A DNA stretch of 64,000 bases, from assembly GCA_023409265.1 (NCBI GenBank), contig JAEYHZ010000038.1, positions 1 through 64,000 of the forward strand. The letters run 5' to 3'. The first letter of the stretch is position 1. The number at the start of each line of letters is the position of its first letter. Under the pieces are notes generated by a model. The model had not been told where the DNA came from. It worked only from the letters and a program-made list of their open reading frames with translations, and made no database searches. The position numbers and the translations under genes were made by a program. Below are positions 8,441 to 17,123 of this stretch, one piece after another. The stretch is from Bacillota bacterium (lineage in GTDB: Bacteria > Bacillota > Clostridia > Acetivibrionales > DSM-1351).

Positions 8441-9289
8441 CTAATTGGTCATCCGGATAAACAGCTTCTGCAGATCCAGTCTGGATATTTCGAGTCCCGG
8501 GGGTATATTTCCAGGCACTGCTTTTTCCAGTACATAAGCAGTTTTTAGTCCCCCCAGGGTATCTGCACCGAGGATATTTTTACCTTTAATAAAGCCATCC
8601 ACAGCCCCAGCTGCACCGGATACCGAATAACCCTGAGAGAGCACACTTTCAACCGAATCCTGCATTATAACCCTACCCTCTTTTATAACAATTACATCCT
8701 CTATGATATCAGCAGCTTCCTCTATTAAGTGGGTTGAGATTACAATAGTACGTGGTTTTTCGCTGTAAGCTGCCAGAAGCTCCCTGTAAAAAAGCTCTCT
8801 GTGATTTGCATCCAAACCGAGAACAGGTTCATCCAATAAAACCACAGGAGTATTGCAGGCAAGCGAAACTACTATTTTAAATATGGATTTATACCCTGTG
8901 GAAAGAGATTTAATCTTTTTACCGGTTTTAAGTAAAAACTTTTCACATAGCAAAGCGGCATAATTGGTATCAAAATCCGGATAAAATTCTTTTGTCCATT
9001 TGAAGGCTGATTTTACAGTCATTCCCTCAGGATAAAAATTATTTTCTGTCATACAATATATTTTAGATAAGGCTCTTTCATTTTCCAGTACATTTTCGCC
9101 ATCCAGCAAAATCTCTCCTTCGGTAGGAAAAAGCCTGTTTGTTATAAGATTCAGCAGCGTAGTTTTTCCAGCACCGTTTCTGCCCAGAAGACCATAAATT
9201 TTGTCAGGTTCCAGTTTTAGCGATACATTATCAAGCGCAGTAGTATTCCCAAAGGTCTTTGTTATATTTTTTATTTCTATACAGCTCAT
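8441..9289 (-). CDS. ABC transporter ATP-binding subunit
   Basis: 282 residues. Walker A is GRNGAGKTT near residue 35, the Q-loop region MTENNFYPEG, the signature is the divergent LSTGYKS near 130, Walker B is VVLLDEPVLGLD near 155, and the switch His is in STHLIEEA. The last 80 residues form the C-terminal extension common in exporter ATPases. Its ATG overlaps the stop of the GntR gene by four bases (ATGA), so translation is coupled. It energises the membrane subunit encoded next. Confidence 0.9.
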   Translation of the reverse strand: MSCIEIKNITKTFGNTTALDNVSLKLEPDKIYGLLGRNGAGKTTLLNLITNRLFPTEGEILLDGENVLENERALSKIYCMTENNFYPEGMTVKSAFKWTKEFYPDFDTNYAALLCEKFLLKTGKKIKSLSTGYKSIFKIVVSLACNTPVVLLDEPVLGLDANHRELFYRELLAAYSEKPRTIVISTHLIEEAADIIEDVIVIKEGRVIMQDSVESVLSQGYSVSGAAGAVDGFIKGKNILGADTLGGLKTAYVLEKAVPGNIPPGLEISRLDLQKLFIRMTN

Positions 9290-9654
9290 TGATCAAACCC
9301 TCTTTCCAACATTTTAATAATATCTTCCTTTGAAATTGAAAGTTTTCTTGCTTCTGATACCAGCGATGTAACGTATGTTTCAAAAAAAGTCACTTTTCTT
9401 TTGTCCAATATCTTTTCCTTAGCCCCGGTTGATACAAACATACCCAGTCCCCTTTTCTTATAAACTATCCCGTCATCCACCAACCTGTTAATACCCTTCA
9501 ACGCAGTTGCAGGATTAATTTTATAGCTGACAGAAATTTCTGTCGTTGAAGGTATCTGTGTTTCTTCTTCATATGCGCCTGATAAAATGGCATCTTCAAT
9601 ACCTTCAGCCAATTGCAGGTATATAGGTTTATCCGAATTAAAATCGAAATTCAC
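9286..9654 (-). CDS. GntR-family regulator, YtrA subfamily
   Basis: 122 residues from the GTG at 9652-9654, chosen because GAGGTGG lies eight bases upstream; an earlier in-frame GTG (9666) overlaps that site. The N-terminus NFDFNSDKPIYLQLAEGIE and the winged helix (IPSTTEISVSYKINPATALKGINRL) are typical, with only a short C-terminal helix pair and no large effector domain, which defines YtrA. It heads the ABC operon and very probably represses it through the operators just upstream. Confidence 0.88.
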   Translation of the reverse strand: MNFDFNSDKPIYLQLAEGIEDAILSGAYEEETQIPSTTEISVSYKINPATALKGINRLVDDGIVYKKRGLGMFVSTGAKEKILDKRKVTFFETYVTSLVSEARKLSISKEDIIKMLERGFDQ

Positions 9655-9669
9655 TAAATTCACCACCTC

Positions 9670-9731
9670 AACCAGTTAACTGGTTAGTTACTTATGTAAC
9701 TAACTATACAACTAACAAAGTATAATGTCAA
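9670..9731 (-). promoter_or_regulatory. Promoter with two palindromic GntR operators
   Basis: Reading the minus strand, TTGACA (9731-9726), a 17-bp spacer and TATAGT (9708-9703) form a near-consensus promoter. A perfect palindrome of 9-bp arms GTTAGTTAC/GTAACTAAC with a TTAT centre covers 9683-9704, touching the -10, and a second perfect one, AACCAGTTAACTGGTT, lies at 9670-9685. Both fit the GntR gene downstream as repressor. Confidence 0.8.
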
Positions 9732-9844
9732 TAGCATTTTTTAATCCTTTCCGGGAAAATATAATAAAACATACTTTTAGGAACACAATACGTATATACT
9801 ATTAATACTAAGTTTAAAAGCAGAAAAGTAATCGGGGAGACATT

Positions 9845-10843
9845 ATGCCAAATCTTGTTACACATTATCTATGCGGCTTGGAGGCAACAAAAAAAATAGA
9901 AAACGTCAAGTGCAAAAACTTGATAGCAAAGTACCAACAAGTATTTAATCTTGGTTTACAGGGCCCGGACATACTTTTTTACTATGAAGTCTGGCCGTGG
10001 ACCAAAAAAACCATAAAGCCCAACATTGGCCAGATAATGCATACTTCAAAGGTTAACAAAGTCTTTAAATCACTTATTGAATATATAGTAAAGCAAAAGG
10101 ATTCTGCTAAAGAGATTTTAACCGTTTACCTGATGGGATTTGTAAGTCATAATTGTATGGATTGCATAGGACACCCTTATATTTTTTACAGATCAGGTTT
10201 TACTAGTCCGTCAAATAACAATGAAAACCTTTTTCTTTATTACCATAGAAGGTTTGAAGTCTCTATTGATGTTCTACTCTGCAAAAAACTACTTGATAAA
10301 AAAGTGTATGAAATAGATTGTGACAAACTTATAGAGGTATCTGATGCTGAAATTAATTTGCTGTCAGATTTATATGAACATATAATCGACGAAGTTTTCA
10401 ATCAAAATGCCGAGAAGAAGAAGATTAAAAGATCAATTAAGGAAACGCTATTTGTAGAAAAATTACTCAAGGATCCAACAGGAATTAAGAAGAAGATTGT
10501 TGGATTTCTTGATAAAACAATCTATGGGTTTCCATTATTCTCAAGTCTTATTTTTCCTTTAAAGCTTGATGATGGTATAGATTATCTTAATGTCTCAAAC
10601 CGTGAATGGTATATGCCTTTTGACAAGGAAATCAAGAGTACAAAATCCTTTATGGATCTATTTCACGAAGCCTGTCATAAGAGTCAGCGCTACTGCGAGG
10701 TTTTGTTTTCTGCTATTTTTAATGATAATTCCAGTATACCGTACACCCTGAAGCTTTTGGGCAATAACTCCTATACCTCCGGAGTAGACTGCGATACTCC
10801 CGTTGTTTTCAAATACAGTGACATAGTATTTAACAGGACCTGA
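9845..10843 (+). CDS. Zinc-dependent phospholipase C-like protein
   Basis: 332 residues of the Zn_dep_PLPC family. Zinc-ligand motifs appear in the expected order: N-terminal VTHYLC (His7), LGLQGPDIL (about residue 40), QIMHTSK (about 67) and the core GFVSHNCMDCIGHPYI (about 99-114). No signal peptide is seen, so it may act on internal substrates, unlike secreted alpha-toxin-type enzymes. A GGGGAGA site precedes the ATG. It is monocistronic. The catalytic residues look intact; the biological substrate is unknown. Confidence 0.82.
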   Translation: MPNLVTHYLCGLEATKKIENVKCKNLIAKYQQVFNLGLQGPDILFYYEVWPWTKKTIKPNIGQIMHTSKVNKVFKSLIEYIVKQKDSAKEILTVYLMGFVSHNCMDCIGHPYIFYRSGFTSPSNNNENLFLYYHRRFEVSIDVLLCKKLLDKKVYEIDCDKLIEVSDAEINLLSDLYEHIIDEVFNQNAEKKKIKRSIKETLFVEKLLKDPTGIKKKIVGFLDKTIYGFPLFSSLIFPLKLDDGIDYLNVSNREWYMPFDKEIKSTKSFMDLFHEACHKSQRYCEVLFSAIFNDNSSIPYTLKLLGNNSYTSGVDCDTPVVFKYSDIVFNRT

Positions 10844-10877
10844 AGGCATTGATAATATAACCGGCAGTAATAAAATA

Positions 10878-10904
10878 ACGCCAGTCGTTTTTTATGATTG
10901 GCGT
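10878..10904 (-). terminator. Weak convergent terminator
   Basis: ACGCCAGT/ATTGGCGT (10878-10885 and 10897-10904) can pair over eight positions with one mismatch or wobble, between two convergent genes; the minus-side tail TATTTTATT is only partly T-rich. Confidence 0.4.
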
Positions 10905-10918
10905 CACTATTCTCATAG

Positions 10919-11791
10919 TCATATTTTTTCAGTTTCTTTGATATTTCTCAGAAAGACAAACATGGTGGCAATCATAATCAGGTTAAAAGCAGGGAACAAA
11001 ATGATCTCGATAACAGAGACTTTTAATCCTGATATTATCTGCCCAATTATCATTGCAGTGACTGCCGTCAACAAAGTCACTGCTTTGACGCATATCACCG
11101 AAGCCAATAAAATACCAAACGGTTTTTTCTTTAAAAGAAGTATTCCGGAAATCAGCGATACTGGAACCACAAAGCCCAGATCCATAGCTTGAATTACCAT
11201 CGTGGTATATTGCTCCAGCCCTAATGGAACTGATGCGGTGAAAAGCGGGGTGACGATATTTTTTAGCCACATAAGGCCGATAACCGATCCCAAAAATATA
11301 AGAATGGCTGCTATGGATTTTACAGGCAGCTTTTCATCGAAGCTACGGCTCAAAACATTCATGTCAAATGACATCATAGTTAGCACAAACGCAAAAAAAC
11401 TCATTGACATCAAGCATACATCCAACAAAAATAGTATATTGTACATGGAAGTAAATGAATATGATGTATAAGTGTATAGAAAGTATGCAAGGGTACCTGC
11501 CAAAAGTATTCTGCCTTTAAGAAAACCTTTTCTGGACAAAAATAACGCTACAGCCAGTAACGGTATTCCCAAAATCAGTGTTACGATATCCTGGGCAATA
11601 GCCTGTGCAGCCATGGAAACCGAATCATACCTATATATTCCACTTCCGTAAATTGTGACAGCTTCTCCGTGTACTGTAGTGAAAACATACCTGCCGGGCC
11701 CACCGCCGGAAAATATCCCTGCAATTGCTGCAGTAAGAGAAAATAAAGCAATTAAAACCGTTAAAATTGAAACAGCTCTCAGATTTTTCAT
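10919..11791 (-). CDS. Polytopic membrane protein of unknown function
   Basis: 290 residues, about eight hydrophobic helices, starting MKNLRAVSILTVLIALFS, with an outside-facing polar loop after the first helix (GGGPGRYVFTTVHGEAVTIYG). I recognise no catalytic motif or transporter signature. AAGGGG lies ahead of the ATG. It is downstream of the TetR gene on the same strand, separated from it by the structured element at 11808-11956, so both the regulator and that element could control it. Confidence 0.75.
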   Translation of the reverse strand: MKNLRAVSILTVLIALFSLTAAIAGIFSGGGPGRYVFTTVHGEAVTIYGSGIYRYDSVSMAAQAIAQDIVTLILGIPLLAVALFLSRKGFLKGRILLAGTLAYFLYTYTSYSFTSMYNILFLLDVCLMSMSFFAFVLTMMSFDMNVLSRSFDEKLPVKSIAAILIFLGSVIGLMWLKNIVTPLFTASVPLGLEQYTTMVIQAMDLGFVVPVSLISGILLLKKKPFGILLASVICVKAVTLLTAVTAMIIGQIISGLKVSVIEIILFPAFNLIMIATMFVFLRNIKETEKI

Positions 11792-11807
11792 ATATTACCC
11801 CTTATAA

Positions 11808-11956
11808 CGCATAGGTTCAATTGAAAATTTTCCAGTTGTAGAAAAATTTTCTTACCTTATGCGGGTTTCAACGAGGTGGGAGATATGCTGACCGCCTGAA
11901 AACCAGATCGGTACCCGCCACCTGTAGTGGTGGGGAGCATTTATTATCGCCTCGTT
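11808..11956. other. Highly structured intergenic element, possible RNA
   Basis: Two folding units fill nearly the whole gap. Unit A: CGCATAGG (11808-11815) against CCTTATGCG (11855-11863), enclosing a perfect 9-bp hairpin GAAAATTTT/AAAATTTTC (11823-11831, 11843-11851). Unit B: AACGAGG/CCTCGTT (11870-11876, 11950-11956) closing a junction with ATGCT/AGCAT (11885-11889, 11936-11940) and two inner hairpins (11891-11912; CCCGCCAC/GTGGTGGG at 11914-11934). The single odd pair in the last hairpin is G-U if read on the plus strand but A-C on the minus. I recognise no known riboswitch class. Confidence 0.5.
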
Positions 11957-11972
11957 ATATTTCAAGAATTTT

Positions 11973-12587
11973 CTATAAATTGTGTAGAGCACTTACTACA
12001 TAGTCCAAAAAACAGTCTATTAAAAGTTGTCTCTGGTTTTCATCCACCTTTTCAATAATCAGCCTAAGTATCAACCCAAATGTCGAAGCCCAAATCACCT
12101 GCGCTACAAGCTCAACCCGGTTGTCGTCATATTTGCTGCCTGAAAGGATCTCCCTCAAACATTTTGAAAACAATTCAACAGCAGGCCTATCTGCAGTGGC
12201 ATTTTTATACAGCACAGATGTCCTGGAAAGGATCTCAGGAGACCCGCTAACCATAAAAATTTTGTATTCTTCTCCCATACTGACAGCCACTTCAATAAAA
12301 TTTTGCAGTTTTTGTCTCAATAGTTCTTCCGGATTGTTACCGTGTTTTTCTGAATAAGACAGCACATTAAGTATTTTTTGATAATTGTTTAAAATTAGAT
12401 TATTAATTATATCCTCTTTATCTTTAAAATAGTGATATACAATTGCCGGAGAATACTCAATCTTTTCAGCTATTTTCCGGATTGAAATGCCTTCTATGCC
12501 TTCGCTCTTCATTATTTCACTTGCCGATAAAAGGATTTTCTCCTGCATTTCATTTTTTTCTCGCTCTTTACGTTCCTGTATTCCCAT
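11973..12587 (-). CDS. TetR-family transcriptional regulator
   Basis: 204 residues with an N-terminal TetR helix-turn-helix (ILLSASEIMKSEGIEGISIRKIAEKIEYSPAIVYHYF, residues about 18-55) and a C-terminal all-helical ligand domain. The start at 12587 follows GGAGA. The membrane protein gene downstream on the same strand is the most likely target besides itself; an imperfect palindrome lies in the upstream region. Confidence 0.88.
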   Translation of the reverse strand: MGIQERKEREKNEMQEKILLSASEIMKSEGIEGISIRKIAEKIEYSPAIVYHYFKDKEDIINNLILNNYQKILNVLSYSEKHGNNPEELLRQKLQNFIEVAVSMGEEYKIFMVSGSPEILSRTSVLYKNATADRPAVELFSKCLREILSGSKYDDNRVELVAQVIWASTFGLILRLIIEKVDENQRQLLIDCFLDYVVSALHNL

Positions 12588-12621
12588 TAAATTTCTCCAA
12601 ACATTTAACTATGTATAATTA

Positions 12622-12636
12622 TTAAACAGTGTTCAA
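12622..12636. promoter_or_regulatory. Candidate TetR autoregulatory operator
   Basis: TTAAACAGTGTTCAA is an imperfect palindrome (arms TTAAACA/TGTTCAA, one mismatch), 35 bp upstream of the TetR start and within a possible minus-strand promoter (TTGTAT, 18 bp, TATACA). Confidence 0.45.
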
Positions 12637-12731
12637 TACAATTATATTATCACAAATATCAATTGTCAAACATATATGAGTGGTCATGCTGAAAAAACAA
12701 ATACATTCCCGGATTAAGTCCTAATAAATCA

Positions 12732-12773
12732 CAAAAAAAGAGGCTGCGCAGATTTTTAATCTTTACAGCCTCT
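12732..12773 (-). terminator. Terminator after pfkA
   Basis: AGAGGCTG/CAGCCTCT (12739-12746, 12766-12773) forms an 8-bp stem; on the minus strand it is followed by a run of seven T residues. Confidence 0.8.
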
Positions 12774-12852
12774 TTACGTTTCTGAAAATTCTTTTTAATT
12801 TATTTAAACAGCATGAATCATTCAATTAACTCTAATTTAAAACTTGAAATAA

Positions 12853-13836
12853 TTAAATTGATAAAATATTGCTCATTCTGAGAAGATCCTGATCTATGTC
12901 CTTCTTCATTGAAAGTGCTTCATCAATATCCAAATCAACTATCTTGGCATCCTTAACAGATATTATTCTGTTAAAAACACCATCTTTGAGCAATTCAACA
13001 GCTTTAACTCCCATGGCACTGGCCATGACTCTGTCCTGAATAGTTGGGCTTCCCCCTCTTTGAATATATCCCAGAACTGTTCCTCTTGTTTCAATACCGG
13101 TCAGATCTTCAATCTTCTTAGCCAATTCAAGAGCTCCGCCAATTTTTTCAGCAATACCCTCTGCCAGAATAATGATATAGTTTTTCTTGCCGCTGTTTCT
13201 TCCCTGAATTATTTTTCTGATTATATCCTTATCAAAATCGAATTCCTTTTCGGGCAGGAGAATAACTTCAGCTCCGCCGGCTATACCTACATTCAGAGCT
13301 ATATGTCCTGCACGTCTTCCCATAACCTCGAGTACACTACATCTCTCATGAGAATAGGCTGTATCTCTTATCTTATCCAATGCATCCTGAACTGTATTCA
13401 TGGCTGTGTCATATCCAATGGTATAGTCTGAGCTTGCAATATCGTTATCAATAGTACCGGGTAAGCCCATAACCTTCATTCCGAACTTGCTGAAATCTCT
13501 TGCTCCTTTATAAGAACCATCTCCTCCGATTACTACAAGGGCATCCATACCGAAAGCTCTGGATATTGACATGGCCTTCTGCATTCCTTCCTCCGTTGTA
13601 AACGCCTTACACCTTGCAGTTTGAAGTATTGTTCCTCCTCGATGGATTATATCTGATACGTTTCTGGCTGTCATTTCAGATATGTCACCTGCAATCAAGC
13701 CATTATAACCTTTTCTGACACCCAGCATTTTGAAACCATAATAAATTCCCGTCCTGACAACTGCACGAATTGCTGCATTCATTCCCGGTGCATCTCCACC
13801 GCTTGTTAGTACACCAATTGTTTTTATGTCACTCAT
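12853..13836 (-). CDS. pfkA: ATP-dependent 6-phosphofructokinase
   Basis: 327 residues, standard bacterial PfkA size. GVLTSGGDAPGMNAAIR at the N-terminus and GGDGS (104-108) bind ATP; Gly at 107 marks an ATP rather than pyrophosphate enzyme. PGTIDND carries the catalytic Asp130, and MGRRAGHIAL plus EIETRGTVLGYIQRGG-type segments bind fructose 6-phosphate and the effector. It phosphorylates fructose 6-phosphate in glycolysis. GGGAGGG precedes the ATG. Monocistronic, with its own terminator. Confidence 0.95.
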   Translation of the reverse strand: MSDIKTIGVLTSGGDAPGMNAAIRAVVRTGIYYGFKMLGVRKGYNGLIAGDISEMTARNVSDIIHRGGTILQTARCKAFTTEEGMQKAMSISRAFGMDALVVIGGDGSYKGARDFSKFGMKVMGLPGTIDNDIASSDYTIGYDTAMNTVQDALDKIRDTAYSHERCSVLEVMGRRAGHIALNVGIAGGAEVILLPEKEFDFDKDIIRKIIQGRNSGKKNYIIILAEGIAEKIGGALELAKKIEDLTGIETRGTVLGYIQRGGSPTIQDRVMASAMGVKAVELLKDGVFNRIISVKDAKIVDLDIDEALSMKKDIDQDLLRMSNILSI

Positions 13837-14020
13837 ACGAACCCTCCCTAAGACCTCACTTAGACTTTTAGTAAAAAGAATCTTTTATTTATCTGTTTAT
13901 GGTCTTCCCCATTGAAGCAACATTAAACCAAATAACAATTTTAAATGTATTAGAAAAAAAACAATAAAAACCCAATTTAGTTCATTATAAACTAATAAAG
14001 CTGTATAAACAATATAAAAT

Positions 14021-14926
14021 CTAACAGTTTTTTCTTCCAATTTGGCTTGTACCTATGACATCTCCAGCCAGTACACGAGTTTCATAGCCGGCAGCAGTTT
14101 GATCCAGAATTTCCTTATCTATTACGACCTGATCTTTTTTAAAAAACAACAGAACAGTGGAGCCACCGAATTTGAAATAACCTTTTTCATCACCTCTGTG
14201 TATTCTCCGGCCCGGGGTAAAGGTTTGAATGATTGATCCCACAGAGGTTGCCCCAACTTCAACATAAAGCACCTCTCCAAAGTTCTCCGTCTTAAAGCTG
14301 CTATACTCCCTCTTGTTACGGCAGAATACTTCAGCTATTTTCCCAAGAGCTACGGGATTTACAGAGTAATACTCACCTGTTACTTTTCTGGGCTCACTGC
14401 ATATACCGCTGTCAAAGAAATGGAACCTGTGATAATCAACGGGACATAATCTGAGTATGATATATACCCCACCATCATACTCCTTTGCCAGCGACTCATC
14501 CTGCAACAATTCAGACAAGCTGTAGCTCATGCCTTTTATTTGTATTATGTGTTTGCAGTCAATATTTTCCCATGCTTGCAGGCGACCGTCACCAGGTGAC
14601 AGAAGGTATTCTTCCGACTTGTTAAAGGGCCTTGCTGAAGGCTTTAGCCTTCTGGCAAAAAAGTCATTAAAGCATGTAAAATCCTCCAGCTTATTTTCAC
14701 ACTCCTCCAGATTTATGGAAAAGTTATTTACAAACCCGGCTATACTTCTTTTGCTAAATTTTAAATCACAAAAAAAACCAGTCAGAGCAGAGTAAAATTT
14801 CCGTTTCACCAGCAGTTCAAGCCCTAACCTGCCTGCCTTTGTAGTATACAAGGAATTGAGCAAACTTCCCCCTGCCACCTTTTCAATTTCATATTCTCCG
14901 GTTTTACGATTATATATTTTAATCAT
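14021..14926 (-). CDS. psd: Phosphatidylserine decarboxylase proenzyme
   Basis: 301 residues. The self-cleavage site that gives the pyruvoyl cofactor is GGST at 254-257 (Ser256), preceded by FKF; Asp113 in SPGDGRL and His166/His169 in DYHRFHF complete the active-site set. The GGST in place of the commoner LGST is an accepted variant. It turns phosphatidylserine into phosphatidylethanolamine at the membrane. A phosphatidylserine synthase gene is not in view. It lies about 6 kb from a phospholipid methyltransferase-like gene, but not in the same operon. Confidence 0.92.
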   Translation of the reverse strand: MIKIYNRKTGEYEIEKVAGGSLLNSLYTTKAGRLGLELLVKRKFYSALTGFFCDLKFSKRSIAGFVNNFSINLEECENKLEDFTCFNDFFARRLKPSARPFNKSEEYLLSPGDGRLQAWENIDCKHIIQIKGMSYSLSELLQDESLAKEYDGGVYIILRLCPVDYHRFHFFDSGICSEPRKVTGEYYSVNPVALGKIAEVFCRNKREYSSFKTENFGEVLYVEVGATSVGSIIQTFTPGRRIHRGDEKGYFKFGGSTVLLFFKKDQVVIDKEILDQTAAGYETRVLAGDVIGTSQIGRKNC

Positions 14927-15144
14927 GATTTATCTCTTCTCTTTTACCTGTACTTTTTCTATTTTCTTCTACGCTAATTAAAATATACAGAACAAAAACA
15001 GGGTTGTCAATTTTAAACAAAAGGGCAACCAGGGCTAAATTATGTTGATAATAACTTTTTATAATCAGCAAAGATCTATTTTTCTTTTTGAAGGTATTCT
15101 GCACCTTTCAAGTTGCATATATATTTGAGAGGAGAAGTGAAATT

Positions 15145-15855
15145 ATGATCTTTTTAATAAAGAAAAGTAAACTTTATATAATATTAGGAACACTTTTTGT
15201 TATTGCTATTATTATGGTAAATATCATTAACTTTTTAATTAGCAGCAGCAACGTGAAGAATACACTAAATAGAGATCACGAATATTCGATACTTATCCAA
15301 ATAGATGAAAAGAAGCTATACCTCTATGAAGACGGCACATGTATAAAACAATATCCCATTGCATCCGGCAGGCCACATTTACCATCTCCAATCGGAGATT
15401 GGGAAATCACAGACAAAGGTAAATGGGGTAAAAGCTTTGGTGGCCGTTGGCTGGGCCTGAACGTAAAATGGGGGAACTACGGAATCCATGGTACAACAAA
15501 CCCGACCTCTATTGGAAGAGCTGCCAGCCATGGCTGTATTCGTATGTTCAATAACGATATCAAGGAGTTGTATGAGATTGTCCCCGTAGGTACTCCGGTG
15601 ATAATAAGGAACGGGCCCTTTGGACCTTTTGGCACAGGGTTCAGGAATTTAAAGCCCGGTGACAGAGGTGCTGACGTTATGGCAGTACAAGCACGCCTGA
15701 AAACTCTTGGTTACTTTACGGGTGAAGAAACCGGAATATATGAAAACAATTTAAAAATTGCTCTGTGTAAATTCCAGAAAGACCATAACCTGAACATTAA
15801 ACATACAATTACCCTTCAAGATTACAATGCAATGGGGTTTAGTGAATTTGAATAA
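15145..15855 (+). CDS. L,D-transpeptidase with peptidoglycan-binding domain
   Basis: 236 residues from the ATG at 15145, chosen for the GGAG site ten bases upstream; an earlier in-frame start lacks one. A single membrane anchor (residues about 9-33) is followed by a YkuD domain (48-155) with the catalytic motif SHGCIRM (His129, Cys131, Arg133) and a C-terminal PG_binding_1 repeat (about 172-230, LKPGDRGADVMAVQARLKTLGY). It makes 3-3 cross-links or attaches proteins to peptidoglycan outside the membrane. Single gene, divergent from psd. Confidence 0.92.
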   Translation: MIFLIKKSKLYIILGTLFVIAIIMVNIINFLISSSNVKNTLNRDHEYSILIQIDEKKLYLYEDGTCIKQYPIASGRPHLPSPIGDWEITDKGKWGKSFGGRWLGLNVKWGNYGIHGTTNPTSIGRAASHGCIRMFNNDIKELYEIVPVGTPVIIRNGPFGPFGTGFRNLKPGDRGADVMAVQARLKTLGYFTGEETGIYENNLKIALCKFQKDHNLNIKHTITLQDYNAMGFSEFE

Positions 15856-15867
15856 GGATTTTGTTAA

Positions 15868-16590
15868 TTAGATAAGTTTTTGCAAGGCTCCCTTTATATC
15901 TCCTGTAAACACCCCGCCATGATAGCAAATTATCTTTTGAATATCGTAGTCAATTAGTTTTTTGATGGAGTTTTTAGCAGCAACCATATCAAGAGTGTAA
16001 TTGGGATTTGCAATTTCCAGCTCTCCATTTTCAACAACCAGTGCGTCACCTGAAACCAGTGTCTTATATTCTTTTATGTAAATAGAAATATGGCCCGGCA
16101 TATGTCCGGGGGTTGCAATTATAACAGTACCGCCAAGCCAGGGAAATGTATCTCCATCCTTAACGGTCTTGTCCACGTTTACTGCTTGAACCGATTCCAG
16201 AAGTTTATGAAAACTCAGAGCCTCTGGCTTCTCCTCCTCCGGAAGCCCGTCATATAAAGCTTCGGCCTGCTGGAGTCTAAGCGATTTTTCCAGTCCATTG
16301 ATATATTTTACATCATCTTCTGAAGCTAAAATAGTTATATCCGGGTATTCCCTTTTGATATCAGCCAAAGCGCCCATATGATCGAAGTCGTGGTGGGTTA
16401 TTATTATTTTTGTCAGCCTGGCAAAGTCTATACCCTCTTCCTCTGCAGCGCTCCTTATGTACTGTAAAAAACCCGGGTACCCGCAGTCAATCAATATTAT
16501 TTCATTTTCATCAGTAAGTACCACAGGGTATATGGTATTTTTACCGTTTCCAAAATCAAAGCTGACTTTTAAAGCTGTAATTTCCTGCAT
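15868..16590 (-). CDS. Metallo-beta-lactamase-fold hydrolase
   Basis: 240 residues. The metal motif is THHDFDHMG (His66, His67, Asp68, Asp70, His71), in which Asp replaces the second His of HxHxDH, as in several MBL subgroups. Further ligands are the His of TPGHMPGHIS, the Asp of SGDALVV and the C-terminal CYHGG. No signal peptide, so cytoplasmic. The substrate is unknown; these are commonly thioesterases, glyoxalase II-like enzymes or lactonases. It starts two bases after the stop of the GNAT gene, so the two are co-translated. Confidence 0.87.
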   Translation of the reverse strand: MQEITALKVSFDFGNGKNTIYPVVLTDENEIILIDCGYPGFLQYIRSAAEEEGIDFARLTKIIITHHDFDHMGALADIKREYPDITILASEDDVKYINGLEKSLRLQQAEALYDGLPEEEKPEALSFHKLLESVQAVNVDKTVKDGDTFPWLGGTVIIATPGHMPGHISIYIKEYKTLVSGDALVVENGELEIANPNYTLDMVAAKNSIKKLIDYDIQKIICYHGGVFTGDIKGALQKLI

Positions 16591-16591
16591 G

Positions 16592-17107
16592 TTATATCTC
16601 CCTCGTAATTGAATATAAATATGTCAATATATTTCTGTTTCTCTTATTCAGAAATTCCTTTTCCTTTACCATTCCCAACTTCTGAGCAACTCTTTCGGAA
16701 CCAGTGTGATTGAAAGGCATATTTGCACAAAGCCTTTCCAGTCCCAGGCTTTTAAATGCATAGTGTTTGCATGCCTCGGCGGCTTCATATGCATATCCGT
16801 TTCTCCAAAATTTGTGATGTATTATGTACCCTAAATCATTTTCTTCTTTCCCATCAATCTCCGATATCATAAGTCCGCAATCTCCGATAACCTGCTCTGT
16901 CTTCTTTATAACTAAAGACCATCTTCCAAATCCGAGGTTTTTGTATCTTTCAATATTAATTTTTACCCAGTTTTCGGACTGCTCAAGTGTAAATGGAGAC
17001 GGCCAGAACTGCATGGTAAGAGGATCAGATAATATAGTATGTAATAAGGCGGTATCCTCCAGGGTATATTCCCGTAATATCAATCTGTCAGTTTCAATTA
17101 TATTCAT
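16592..17107 (-). CDS. RimJ/RimL-type GNAT acetyltransferase
   Basis: 171 residues beginning IIETDRLILREYTLEDT, the hallmark of the RimJ/RimL/Acetyltransf_3 group. The cofactor region is LGYIIHHKFWRNGYAYEAAEACKHYAF-like (about 92-118) and NHTGSERVAQKLGM follows. This subgroup acetylates protein N-termini or small amines. It is the first gene of a pair with the MBL-fold protein and has a weak GGGG site. Confidence 0.88.
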   Translation of the reverse strand: MNIIETDRLILREYTLEDTALLHTILSDPLTMQFWPSPFTLEQSENWVKINIERYKNLGFGRWSLVIKKTEQVIGDCGLMISEIDGKEENDLGYIIHHKFWRNGYAYEAAEACKHYAFKSLGLERLCANMPFNHTGSERVAQKLGMVKEKEFLNKRNRNILTYLYSITREI

Positions 17108-17123
17108 AAAATTAATTACCCCG

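Noticed and set aside
11870..11956. ZTP, TPP or c-di-GMP riboswitch
   Set aside because: Short matches (GACCGCCTG, CCAGATCGG) occur, but the order and partner segments of those classes are absent.
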